Shown one piece after another: positions 34,325 through 45,337 of a stretch of 64,000 bases of DNA. The position numbers and the translations under genes are program-made. The notes beneath the pieces are model-generated. The model was not told the DNA's origin. It made no database searches and was given only the letters and a program-made list of their open reading frames with translations. Numbering within the stretch: the first letter of the stretch is position 1; every line of letters starts with the position of its first letter. The stretch lies in NCBI GenBank assembly GCA_030765045.1, contig CM060965.1, forward strand, positions 22,541,585 to 22,605,584, read 5' to 3'. The DNA comes from Tenodera sinensis (lineage: Eukaryota > Arthropoda > Insecta > Mantodea > Mantidae).

Positions 34325-34740
34325 AGAACTCCAGTACAATTACTTTTTCTCTTTTATTTTTCTTCTAAACTTTTGCAGAAATACACTATTCTCCTCTACT
34401 GATTTTAATACAGTATCTTTCGTGATATTACAGCTCACAACTGTTTTCTTCTCTTAGTCTTGACTCAGTCCTTCCACCGTCTTTCTTCACCTTCTCTGTC
34501 TCTCATACAGTCACACGACACTCGTTAAAGCTTCTCTTTGACGAGAACGATTTTCACGATGAGAGTAGGTACCACACACATAAACACACACATACACACA
34601 CTGACCGACTCATGTCTGTAACTATCACCTTTATTGCTTCCTCGCCTCCTTATATAGCAAGGAGGACGTAACATGGACCTTTCTCGAGTTCTACAAGCAC
34701 GCCGGCCGCCGGGTGTCTCTCGAAAGTTGCAGCACTCCCT
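34325..34740 (-). mobile_element. LTR-retrotransposon long terminal repeat, solo
   Basis: On the minus strand the order is GGCGGCCGGCGTGCTTG, the block CTCGAGAAAGGTCCATGTTA, a TATATAAGGAGG box, then GAGGAAGCAATAAAGG. A TG-rich stretch follows, then TAGAAGAAAAATAAAAGAG, which contains a poly-A signal and matches the end of the LTR at 48940-49290. This is the best preserved promoter of the LTR group. No internal region or second LTR is nearby. Confidence 0.6.
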
Positions 34741-35915
34741 TACTATGCGTCGCGCTCATTGTTGTTGGTCACGTATACAGAAGGCAGCCTGGCCTTGAGC
34801 GCCTATGCTCGTCGGGATGCAATGTGGTGTGTAATAGCTTAGCCCCGACGGTCGATTGTTGTGCGCCGCACCCGGCGTCATATTATATGTATGCCATTTA
34901 TTTAGATATTGATCAAATCAGGAATAATTTAATGAGAAATGCTTGCTTTTATTCCTTTTCATATTTAATTACTATCAGAGCTTAATTTGAAACTTTGGTA
35001 TGAGACAATGTTTATGGGTAGCAAATGATATCTTTACGTGGATTAAAATTGCGTCATAACCTCCCGTATTCGAACGGTTTAAATGTTCTTTTGAGCTACC
35101 TATTGGAAAAACCTACAAGTTTTCGTGTTTCCCCCAACTGTACCTAATAAACGACAACATATATTCATATGTTTAACCTTTTTTTTCTAAATCCTGGGTT
35201 GTATTGCTGTAACATATTGGCCAGAGAGCTTTTTTGATATTCTGCCAAATAACTTTCGTTTTTATTTTTCCGAAAGTGATTCTGTGAAGTGGTGTTTGTT
35301 AATTTCAGCACACACCTCGCTCAATCAACGATCGTAAAAAAGCACATGCATAAAAAAGGGAGTATATTGGTGTTTCTACCACATGAATAGCACTTGCCGT
35401 AAAACGCTCCCCCTTCCAAATGAACTCTTGCCAAAGGGAGGCAAACACACAACATGCAGGAACATCCATAAAGTAAGTGAACAATACTAGAGTCTGGCAG
35501 AGATTGAAGTTAGAAACAACCGGTAAACGCGAAATTGTAATGATTGGAACGCGAGAGATGCGGCTGGAGCTGATAATCCGTTTACAGCGTGGGGTTGTGA
35601 GACGGGAGTGTTCAGTGGCGTACTGCACGTCCAAAACACAGTCCATACACGAGGTAAGCCTTGTCATCCTTAAAATAAATCCTAAATGAGTAAAATCTTT
35701 CAATTATATATCTGTGTCTTGCTCTTTCTTTACTTTTATATTTAACTTTATGGATCATACGAGGATCGGTTCGTGAATCATCCAAAATTCAACAGTATTT
35801 TGAGTTTTTTACCATATTTTATGCCTGTGTAAAGAAGTATGATTGCAAAGTTTGCTGCATATAATATGTTAAATCTTTCCTCTATTATATGCTGTAAGGT
35901 GCAAATTTAAGTATA
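34741..35915. other. Unassigned region
   Basis: About 1.2 kb without a recognised gene. A minus-strand open frame of 132 codons at 35305-35703 has no domain motif and no splice support. Confidence 0.35.
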
Positions 35916-36040
35916 TTTTTACTTTCTCTATTGGTAAGTAGGGATAGTATTGTATTCCACCCAAAAATTCGATGTCGAAATTTCATTGGAAATATATGTT
36001 TTGAAACCCCCTGAATCCAAAAATAATTTTTAGAAAAAGG

Positions 36041-36116
<76 letters not shown>

Positions 36117-36827
36117 TGTCAGTCTGTGGACAGCATTACTCAAAAACGAAAATGTGCTTAAAAAGCAAAGTTAGTATTTAAGTTTAACGTCTTTCAAGGA
36201 TGCGACATCACGATTTTGAAGAAAATAGCCCCACCCTACACTACCCTTTACATGGAAAATTTTTCGAAAATATTGATTTTCTTGAAAATTGCTCTAACGA
36301 TTTTGATTAAAATGCGATATATTTGAGATATTTGTACGATAAATTAAATGCATATTTTCAACTTTCTGGCTATAGCCCCCGCAGTCCTCTTTACTCTGGA
36401 TGACTTTTGAATAACTCGTAAACCGTAAGAGATAGACAAAATCTTACTGTACAAAAAATATAGAGCTCGCTGAAACTCATTAATTTATACCTGAATACAT
36501 TTTTTTTAGAGTAAACCATTTCCGAGATATTCCTTGTTAATTGTGTCAGTTTCGGAAAACTTAAAACTTTCGTGAAATGGAACATCGTTGTTCATTTTTT
36601 TATATGTTAAGCGTGCAAAAAGAATGGAATCTCAAAGATTTAAAAGATTTGACTATCGCACAAAGCCTACTGTATTCTAACATTCCCCTTGCACCTACAA
36701 GGAAATAAGCAATTAGATAATTTGTACAAATGTTTATCTCAATTGACACAAAGGTATAGGAATAAGAGTTTGTAAGAATGGTTAGTACAAGAGTAGAGAA
36801 AGTCATGTGAGTGCAACACATCAGATT
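35916..36827 (-). mobile_element. MIE element, full length, (TG)n expanded
   Basis: The longest intact copy. The hairpin end is at 35916 (TTTTTACTTTCTCTATTGGT) and the TCTGATG end at 36827 (GTGTTGCACTCACATG on the minus strand). (TG)n is at 36044-36115, about 36 units, followed by CTGTCAGTCTGTGGACAGC. All core blocks are present. Both ends abut runs of T (plus strand). Confidence 0.92.
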
Positions 36828-37335
36828 TTTACAAAATATGCTCCCTGTGAACCAATATTCATAATTTTTAAAAACGCACCCCGAAAGATGCTTTTGTATC
36901 TTTACAATGTAATGCAACCCTCAAAATAAATTAAATCCTTACAACATTCGACTTTTTGAAGTTAAGGTTTCAACACTTTAGCAATAAATACATTAATGTG
37001 CATGTCTGAGGCTGTCACTGTGGAGGTCCCGAGATGCATTTTTATTCTTCTTTAACTCATTTTTACGGTTTTCTTGATTCGGTAGGTAAATATTTGGGTG
37101 AATTATAAAACTTCGTTTTAGCTTAAACCAGTGAAATGGCTTGTTTTCGGGAGTTCCCCCTGAAGTCACTTTCACATTGAGATTTTCTACGATTATAACT
37201 TCGGTAAAGGAATCCTGGAGTGGTTTATGCAATGTTCCCCATTACCCATTTGTAGTTTGCGTAGTACAACGTCTATCTCTTAACTTCTCCACGTATATAA
37301 ATGTGTATTTATATTTGTGACGTATTTTTTGCGGT
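36828..37335. other. Unassigned spacer
   Basis: No gene recognised. Confidence 0.3.
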
Positions 37336-37553
37336 GTTTAACGCCCGCATTTACTCGATGTGGCGGTGACACTGATGGTACATGGAATGAAGATGGCGGT
37401 GGAATGAGATTGCGTGGAAAACCGGAGAACCCGAAGGAAACCCGCCCTGCGCCGCTTTGTCCACTACAAATCCTATTTGTGGTCGTCTGGGATCGAACCC
37501 GGGCCACTTTGATGAGAAGCGAATGGTCTAACTACTCGGTCACGGTGCGGCCC
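37336..37553 (-). repeat. tRNA-derived SINE (SINE-A), copy 1
   Basis: On the minus strand the head reads GGGCCGCACCGTGACCGAGT followed by AGTTAGACCATTCGC. It has box A (GTGACCGAGTAG) and box B (GGGTTCGATCCCA). The body contains GGACAAAGCGGCGCAGGGCG and the end CGGGCGTTAAACACCGC. Three more copies lie at 38.7-39.5 kb. Confidence 0.75.
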
Positions 37554-37565
37554 GTATATTTACAA

Positions 37566-37895
<330 letters not shown>

Positions 37896-38585
37896 TGCGA
37901 AATTCAGAGGTCCATAAGCCGACAAACGAATACCGCAGTGTGCAGATTTGCGCTACGCCACTGTGTGAGACAGTGTAGTTTAGGAGTTTATTGCGCCGCT
38001 CTCGGCGCCCAAAACGGAACAAACGAGTTCGCGAAAATGGTCGTATACGATTCAACGCGCGAAGCGTTCATTAATAACGAACGTAGCGTGGGTGGAAGTC
38101 ATATGATGTTATGGCTGGGAAGGGATATGTTATTTGTACCGCAAGGGTATGTATGATGATGATAGCCGCGTTTTTCGCATTAGCTTTTCCTTCATAAAAG
38201 TTTTGCAGCCACCGTTTTTATGCGGGGGAATACGGGGTCGTTTCAGAATTTGATTTTAAACGGAAACCAGAGCTATCTATGCATAACATCGCGGCTGCAA
38301 TATCAGAACTTATGGCCAGGGATTAATTCCATATCTTGCTGCATGAGGTACAACAGTTTTCATATATGAACCGTTTAAAAATACACATATCAAATATAAA
38401 TCACTACTACAATGCAGATAACGATATATCCTAGCAATAAATTGGAAAACCATACTTCAGGTTACTGCAGATATGTGCTTGGGAACAGATGTGCACGCAG
38501 AGAGGTGCTGTAAATTACGTCTATATAAGAATATTCCAAAGCAGGTCATATTCTTCTGTATCTGACGTCCCATCCCGTGTGGAGG
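37896..38585. other. Unassigned region
   Basis: No gene recognised. A plus-strand open frame at 37938-38156 lacks a domain motif. Confidence 0.3.
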
Positions 38586-38674
38586 ACTTACAAGCCTCTG
38601 CTAGAGTCAGATGCCTGTCGGGGGCCGGACAAAGTGAAGACCTGGAAGCGGGTGGGCAGCCCAGCACCAGGTAT
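38586..38674. repeat. Duplicated module next to SINE-A, copy 1
   Basis: ACTTACAAGCC, AGAGTCAGATGCCTGT, AGTGAAGACCTGGAAGCGGG and CAGCACCAGGTAT recur at 39221-39328 in the same order and orientation, each followed by a SINE-A copy. It is either an extra 3' module of the SINE or part of a local duplication. Confidence 0.7.
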
Positions 38675-38689
38675 TTCTTTTTTGTAGTG

Positions 38690-38918
38690 TTTAATGCCCG
38701 CTTTTACTACATACGGCACCGCAGGCGATGCCACTGATGATGCATGGAATGAAGATGGAGCACCGGTGGAATGAAATGGCAAGAGAAATCGGAAAACCCG
38801 AAGGAAACCCGCCCCAGCGCCGCTTCGTCCACCACAAATCCCACATGCGGTTGCCTGGGGTCGAAACGGGGCCACTTTAGTGAGAAGCGAATGGTCTAAC
38901 CACTCGGCTACGGCGTGG
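38690..38918 (-). repeat. tRNA-derived SINE (SINE-A), copy 2
   Basis: The same head, box B region (GGCCCCGTTTCGACCCCAGG) and body as copy 1, including GTGGACGAAGCGGCGC and the GCGGGCATTAAACACT end. It is better preserved than copy 3. Confidence 0.75.
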
Positions 38919-38936
38919 TCATCAAGGTGTAAGATT

Positions 38937-39154
38937 GAGAGAGAGAATGATAGGAAATTCAGGTGAAATGGATGGATGGAAAGGTGGTGGTGGAGCAGTT
39001 GGTGGAATGAATGGCAGGGATAATCGGAGAACCCAAAGAAAACGCTCCCAGGCACTGCTTTATCTACCATTAATCCCACATGAAGGTCCCTGGAATCGAC
39101 GCTGGTCGCCTAGGTCAGAGGCAAACGGTCTAACCTCTCAGCCACGGCGCCGCC
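38937..39154 (-). repeat. tRNA-derived SINE (SINE-A), copy 3, diverged
   Basis: The head reads GGGCGGCGCCGTGGCTGAGA then GGTTAGACCGTTTGCC on the minus strand. The body keeps GTGGGATTAATGG and AACTGCTCCACCACC. The tail differs from copies 1 and 2 but matches copy 4 (AACTGCTCCA-CACC), so two subfamilies are present. Confidence 0.7.
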
Positions 39155-39220
39155 CAGGTCGATATTCTTTCTTTCTTTCCCTGATTACTCTCCCCTTATG
39201 TAGGACTTACACTCCCTAGG

Positions 39221-39328
39221 ACTTACAAGCCAGTGCTTAGGTTCAGACGCCTGTTGGAGAGCAGAGGAACCTCTGGACCAGAGAGAGTGAAGACCTGGAA
39301 GCGGGTGGTTAGCCAAGCACCAGGTATG
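39221..39328. repeat. Duplicated module next to SINE-A, copy 2
   Basis: It matches 38586-38674 with about 20 additional bases in the middle (GGAACCTCTGGACCAGAG). Confidence 0.7.
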
Positions 39329-39329
39329 A

Positions 39330-39530
39330 GAGTGACGAAGACGATGCTATGAAATGCAGACGAAATGGATGAATGGAAAGGTGTTGGAGCAGTTGGTGGA
39401 ATGAATGACGAGGGAAACGGGGAAGTCGGAGAAAACCCGCCCAGACGCCGCTTCGTCCACCACGAATACCACATGCGGGTTCTGCCTAGGTGGTAGGCGA
39501 GCGGTCTAACCACTCAGCCACGGCGCCGCC
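39330..39530 (-). repeat. tRNA-derived SINE (SINE-A), copy 4
   Basis: The head GGCGGCGCCGTGGCTGAGTG then GTTAGACCGCTCGCC has box A intact; box B is degraded (ACCTAGGCAGAACC). The body contains GTGGACGAAGCGGCGT. A MITE begins five bases after the head. Confidence 0.75.
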
Positions 39531-39534
39531 GTTA

Positions 39535-39943
39535 TACAGGGCTATTCAAAAAGAAAGAACAGATTTCAAACATTTATTTCTTCCAAACTACAAAAGATAG
39601 AATCATAATTCCAACGTTCATGGACAGAGAAAGGTTTACAGTTGAAATAGCAGGGATAGAAGTTCCAATCACGGCCACATTGGCTCAATTTCTCTTGTGA
39701 TTTGATCATTGTTATGATAACGATAACAACGATAACAATTACGTAAAAGACCATGTTTATATCCCTCCCATGCCTGCAACTCTTTTAGATCTACGACATG
39801 GAATTGTTGAACTGGAGACCAGCTGATTCGTGTGTGGCAAGAAGTTTTCCTTCTCCAGGAGCGTTGGAATCATGTTTCTATCTTTTTTAGTTTGGAAGAA
39901 ATAAATGTTAGAAATTTGTTCTTTCTTTTTGAATAGCCCTGTA
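39535..39943. mobile_element. Foldback MITE with long terminal inverted repeats
   Basis: The left end TACAGGGCTATTCAAAAAGA is mirrored by the right end, which reads TCTTTTTGAATAGCCCTGTA on the plus strand (39924-39943) but for one base. The match continues with few mismatches for about 65 bp (AACAGATTTC-AACATTTATTTC against its complement), then more loosely to AATTCCAACG. Both ends carry TA, consistent with a Tc1/mariner-type TA target. There is no coding capacity. Confidence 0.85.
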
Positions 39944-39944
39944 C

Positions 39945-40075
39945 TTCCAGACTCAGGGAAGGATGAAGAATAATCCTGGCTGGAGAAAAATTCCTACCCC
40001 CTGCCGGGACTCAAACCCGGGACCCCTTGCCCAGCTGGCAGGATCTCTACGGGGCTAGCCCAAGTCGATATTCGT
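39945..40075 (-). repeat. tRNA-derived SINE fragment
   Basis: The minus strand has CTTGGGCTAGCCCCGTAGAG as a head and box B GGGTTTGAGTCCCGG. A GGGGGTAGGAATTTTTCTCC body follows. It belongs to a different family from SINE-A and SINE-B. Confidence 0.55.
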
Positions 40076-40114
40076 GGTACAAGAATATATGTTATAGTCT
40101 CGGTTTTGTCAAAC

Positions 40115-40495
40115 ATTTTCGCCATAGGATATTTTTATACTAGTCTAAAGGGAATGAACGGAGAAATCATGTCATTTTCTGTAAAATCGCAATTTTTGAA
40201 AACTTTTTCAAGTAAACGATATTATAGGGTGCGATTATTCCTATTGTATCTTCGAGAGAAGTTGAACTCCAACACCAAGCGATTCATCAATTAAATTTCT
40301 TTCCTTCAAATGGAGAGAAAAAAAATCCATGCATGTTTCAGAGTTATGTCGTTCACAGACTGACACACACTCGCGCATTTTTTTTTTAAAAATTTAGATT
40401 CAGAGAGTCCCAAAACATGCATAGAGTAAACAATATCAATTTTTTGGAATGTGATACTTTCCGCGCTTACTATACGCAATAAAGGAACTAGAGAA
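40115..40495 (+). mobile_element. Ancient MIE relative
   Basis: Diverged but collinear: TATAGGGTGCGATTATTCC, CAGAGTTATGTCGTTCACAG then ACTGACACACACTCGCG, ATTTAGATTCAGAGAGTCCC, AATATCAATTTTTTGGAATG. A degraded terminus near 40495 (TACTATACGCAATAAAGGAA) replaces TACTTACCAGTAGAGAAAG. Confidence 0.7.
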
Positions 40496-40765
40496 TTATC
40501 TTTGGTGTCAAAAATGAATCAGTTTAAGCAAGTGATGCCATCTGTCGCCCACAAGAAAAACTTCCCTTACGCGTTAAATGATGTGGGTACAAACAGCATT
40601 TGTGCAGAAAATAAAAGAATAGTCATTTTAAAGGCAAGTGAACACTCTTCTGTATCTTTTAAAAGGAGTCTTACGTTTCTATTATTATTTCATAACAAAT
40701 AATGCAGTGAATTTTTTAAATTGTCTTATTTTATTAAGTTTAAGGTTTTAGTAGAGGTTGCATTA

Positions 40766-40812
40766 CAGGCGTCATGGCTGGGGTGCAGAACTGGAGGGTG
40801 GGACGTGGTGAG
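40766..40812. repeat. Short repeat shared with 42101-42147, copy 1
   Basis: CAGGCGTCAT, GGTGCAG, ACT-GAGG-TGGGACGTGGT are shared in order with 42101-42147. The two copies are about 1.3 kb apart in the same orientation. Confidence 0.6.
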
Positions 40813-42100
40813 CGCCCCGGTCCCTCTTCTCCTCTCTCTCTATCTCTCTCTCCCCCTCTAAGTGTGAAATAATTTGCGCAATATTAGTAATTTCGTGCTC
40901 ATATGTTTGGTTTAGTCTCGAAAATACTAGCTTATGAGGATTTGTGGCGAAAATGTCAGAAGTATTCTCAGTTTTAGTAGTTTTTTCTCGAAGCAGACAG
41001 TTTTTATGTCACTTAATTTCGCCTCTAATACTGAATCACAAATGAGCGGCACAATCTACAATTCGTCGTGATTCTGCAACTCAGAGATGTTCTGTCTTGT
41101 AACCTTGACACAAAATGATCATACTCCAACAATTCACCCATTAAAAATTGGATGTCTCAAGTTGACTTGTCTGGCCGTCTCGACTCGCTTATATAGGCTA
41201 GAAAGTTCCGGAGAATTCTCTGGAAAAGCGCGTTTTCTCGGCACTTCTGGTAAGTAAGCGGGCTCCAGTTCCGTTGTCACAGTGTCGTTTCTTTAGGCAA
41301 ATGGCTCTTGCCACGAACTGATAGGCTTGCTCTTCGCTTGAAGGTGTCTTTCTCCGGTCCACACTTTCCTACCAGGCAAAATATATTCCAGTAAATAATT
41401 GTGACAAACCAAATCTAAAGTCATAAAATACGTTTAAATGAAGTTTCAAAATTGAACTACGAAGAATCTTATTAATTAGTTTACACTTCCTTGTTGTCAT
41501 TAATTTAGATATTTCCTCTTAATCCCAATGGACTCGAGATATATGTTAAATTCTCCTAGATGCAATTTTTTCTAACGCATCACTTAGCAGCTATGGTTTT
41601 TTGCCACTCTCTGACAAGGAAATATTCCTTTTAGACATCCTATATTCGGAGAGTTGCAAAGTCCTGGCATATCTGATGGAGTGAATAGCACCTATTCCAC
41701 TACAAATTCCCCGCATTCCACATGTGGGATATAATTTCGTTTGAGCATAGCTGTAAATGCTTTATATTACGAACAGGTCATGCGTTGTTGGATAGGAGAA
41801 CAAAGACATTATGTGGAAACCCAAAGGGCCAGCTTTATACATCCAAACGTATTCAGAAATTCCCAATGCTACTTTGGAAGTAAATAATTGAATATTGTAC
41901 CAAATGCAAGATCGTAGAGCTAAACTGTCAAGCTGAATGAAGCTCAGGTTCTAGTCGACTGAACATTGACAATACGTTTTCTACCTGCTGCGTTTAATTT
42001 TGTATGGAAGCTTATTGGTCTAACTTGCCCCGTGACGCAATAGCCCTTGCTAGACTAAGGCCTATCACCAGAGCACTGCGTCCCTCACCTCTGCCCACTC
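40813..42100. other. Unassigned region between direct repeats
   Basis: No gene recognised. A CT-rich stretch lies at 40825-40860. It also contains an LTR-promoter-like segment (annotated separately at 41095-41260). Confidence 0.3.
41095..41260 (-). mobile_element. LTR promoter fragment, diverged
   Basis: On the minus strand it reads TTTTCCAGAGAATTCTCCGG, ACTTTCTAGCC and TATATAAGCGAGTCGAGACG. The order of a C-A-G-A-G-A-A block, a short spacer and TATATAA followed by G-rich sequence matches the other LTRs in this window, but identity is low. Confidence 0.4.
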
Positions 42101-42147
42101 CAGGCGTCATAAGTAAGGTGCAGTACTAGAGGATGGGACGTGGTCAG
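42101..42147. repeat. Short repeat shared with 40766-40812, copy 2
   Basis: See copy 1. It ends about 10 bases before the hairpin terminus of an MIE fragment. Confidence 0.6.
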
Positions 42148-42156
42148 ATGTAATTC

Positions 42157-42271
42157 TTTTTACTTTATCTCCTGGTAAGTAGGGGAAGTATTGTATTCCA
42201 CCCAAAAATTCGATGTCGAGATTTCACCGGAAATATATATTTTGAGGCCCCCTGAATCCAAAAAAGCATTT
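42157..42271 (-). mobile_element. MIE element, hairpin end only (115 bp)
   Basis: TTTTTACTTTATCTCCTGGT to CCTGAATCCAAAAAAGC. The copy stops just before the array site. The retained part is nearly identical to recent copies. Confidence 0.85.
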
Positions 42272-43194
42272 ATTTTTTCCTGTTTTAAAATTCAAAATAA
42301 ATTTGATGGATGTTTCTCTAAGTCCTGTTTGGATTAGGCGGATTTTCGGGTTAGCAGGGTTCGGAATAGCGGGACTCTAGCGTAATTAGAGGCATATCAT
42401 CAAGCATGGGATACATTTGTAAGAGAAGCCTTGTTTACAAGGTAATAAATCCCTGTGTATGTAACGCAAATGTTGAAACTAGCCCTATCTGACGACTTGC
42501 ATAAATCTTTCCGTCCGAAAAATTACCGACATTAACTGGAACATGAGTGTGAGAGCAAATGAGAAGGAAAAATAGACTCCAAATGATTTGGGAGGTTGAC
42601 AAATTGCACATTTGTGAAGTAGGCTTGGTTGGGCTCAGCTCCCAAATGCAAACGATTGAAATGTGAGCCGTATACTTATCGTAGGGGAGCTGAAGGAGAG
42701 AGTGAGTGACAAGGGGAGGACATACATATCACGAGTACAATTGGAGGCAGGAAGTTCTAATCTACACTGGGCTGTCTCCCTGATTCTCTTCTGTCCAAAC
42801 ACCTGTTACGCCAGCTCGGGCCACTCTGTTAAAGAGCGATATATACATACATGCACAAAAGGTGTCTACGTCATATATCTCCCCAGCCAGGCACAAAATG
42901 TCACTTCCCTGATATATGGGCGAGCGCGCGTAACGGTTAATTCATGAACTAAGTGAAAGACTATCGACATGCGAAGCACTACAGTGAATTAGCTTCTGCA
43001 TTTATGTTGCTAACAAAGAGACCAACTGAAAGTGTGTTTACCTTTCAAACCGTCATAAAGACAACAGTATTAAATCAAACACTTAAATCAATTAGAAGCA
43101 TAATGTCCAAGCGTATGCACTAAATACTGTTCACAGAAAATGGTAGATACAACATTTTAATAGTAATATAAAGTATTTGATTTTGTTTAAAATT
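42272..43194. other. Unassigned region
   Basis: No gene recognised. An open frame at 42663-42947 has no domain motif. Confidence 0.3.
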
Positions 43195-43355
43195 AATTAC
43201 AGACATTTTAATAATACTGAAAATATATAGATGTTTTCCATGTAAAATTTAGTTCAGTGGAACCCAAAACACTATTCCTTTCGTTAAATGTCGATATCAA
43301 ATTTTTGTATGGAATAATGTTCTTTCTCTACCAAAAAGTAGGGTTAGAGAGGATG
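43195..43355 (+). mobile_element. Ancient MIE relative, fragment
   Basis: ATGTTTTCCATGTAAAATTT, AGTTCAGTGGAACC, AATGTCGATATCAAATTTTT and GTATGGAATAATGTTC then TTTCTCTACC. It resembles the TCCATGTAAAGGGTAGTTT block joined to the hairpin-side block, with the middle deleted. Confidence 0.5.
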
Positions 43356-44512
43356 ATAAACTGGCAAAGGAGATAAATGGGTCTTTAAAAAACGTTGACC
43401 TTCCTTAGATGAGAGCCCTAGATAAAATTGGAAACCTAATTGACGAAATAACTGTCTTATTTAAGAAGTAAAAGCTGTAACTTTTTATATAAAACGGTGT
43501 TCGTAGGAAGAGATGGCGTGATTCGTTTTAGCCGAGCTGGATCAGCGGTGAGCCTGAATAACTCTTTTCGTCCACTATTAGTATCTCAGGCGCGGTACGG
43601 GTCAACGAATAATTAAATTAATTACTTCTATAGATCCACATTAAAGTGTTTGTTTTTATTTGAATGTATAAACACACAAATTCAATGTATAAACACAAAC
43701 TTACATAATCTCATGCCTTGATGTCCTTTTGAATCACGCTACGGGGTCCACAATTCCACAAACACGGACTATACATTTTCATAAGTTCCTATTCTCTCTA
43801 TTTCGTGCCACTTCGCAGTTATTCTGTACGTCGTTATTTTACATTCTTCCACCACCATAAATGTTCGTCTGAAAAACACTTTATACACACAAATTACTAA
43901 ATTTCTGCGAACATTGTCTTTTTCGATGTGACGTCTACCCAAGCCATGGAAAGAAAACAATTGAATCTTCCTTTACCAACTATATTTACAATTCTTAAGT
44001 TTAGGAGGCCTTTCTGCCGACTCTATAACTTTGTATTAGATTATTTTAGAGAGCTTATATTGAAATATCGCCTCAAAATTCTGCGATGTAAAACAAAACG
44101 AATAATACAAACAGAGGACATGGTTTGATACCAGGCTGGAGAGCTATTCCCTACTCTGCCTGACGAATGAGGGTGTGAATTTAACTCTAACAACTAAAAC
44201 CTTAAAGCACTACAAACTTCAACTTTTCAACAGGGCATATTACTGGAACATAGGAAAATGAAAACGTGTTTAACAATGGATGAACTTGTAATAATTCAGT
44301 TTCTCCATACGTATTTTAGATGCGCTTTGATAACAAGTGAATATCGATTGAATGTCGCGGTATTGATTTTACAAGATTGAGATGTTTTTTAGTGAGTTTG
44401 AAATGACAGTATTTAGTTCTGCATCTCATTTGTGCTTTTGAAGTCTTTGTTAGTAAACGTTTGCAAAATGTGTAGAGATTTATTAGAATTTCATTGAAAA
44501 CAGAACGAAAGT
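43356..44512. other. Unassigned region
   Basis: No gene recognised in about 1.1 kb. Confidence 0.3.
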
Positions 44513-44634
44513 GAATGAGTGGGCGAGTGAGTGAGTGTGTAAGTGAGTGAGTGAGTGAGTAAGTGAGTGAGTGAGTGTGTGAGTGAGTGAGTGAGTGAGT
44601 GAGTGAGTGAGTGAGTGAGTGAGTGAGTGAGTGG
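44513..44634. repeat. (GAGT)n tetranucleotide microsatellite
   Basis: About 30 units with a few GTGT, AAGT and GGCG variants in the first half. A Ser-Leu-Thr-His repeat frame on the minus strand is an artefact. Confidence 0.95.
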
Positions 44635-45337
44635 GGTTTAAGGATCCATCGAGAACGTTATTCAGACCCATTGTAAATCACAAAAGTAGTGAAATAAAGT
44701 TAACGTAAGTTCAGTACAGATTTATATTTAAGTGTAGGAATCGAAAAACAAAAACCTTTACAATATCTCTTGTAATCAACTTTTTAACATATATTCTAAT
44801 CTTTTAGAGTATTAATTTCCTTCATGTATACTTAAGTTAAAAATAGATTTAAATCTGCTTTCTGATCAGTTTAATTAGTGTTGGATTTGACATAATTTAG
44901 TTCCTTCCTAACTTTGAAACTTCCAAGTCCTTAACTGCAGGTATGTCTGAAATTTACGGTACCTATGTTTGCCTAGGTATTGAATAATATATGGGCTGAG
45001 TTCAGTTGAAATCCGTGCATTATTAGCCGCCAAGGTCAGCCTTGTTGTAGTGGCAAATGGAAATATGGGTTAGCAGGGAGAGACCCGGGTAGGGGAGGAG
45101 GGGCGGGGGGAGTAGGGGTTGATGAGGGAGAAGCAGAACACTTACATTCTCCCTAAATGGATGCAGCTCAATATATTTTTCAAGAGCTCTACTCCGAGGT
45201 CAAGTATAAGGACTTGAATGTGAGAGAGTACGATCATACCCAACTAAGTGCGTTGTGAAAGGTTACATTGACGCAAACCCGCGACCACTCGTCATATAAG
45301 CGCTACCATTGACATTCTAATAGTTGAGAAGAAAGAA
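44635..45337. other. Unassigned region
   Basis: No gene recognised. A G-rich run (GGGGAGGAGGGGCGGGGGGA) lies near 45093-45112. Confidence 0.3.

Noticed and set aside
35305..35703. Minus-strand open frame of 132 codons
   Set aside because: No recognisable motif, Cys-rich by chance of AT/GC composition, and no splice support.
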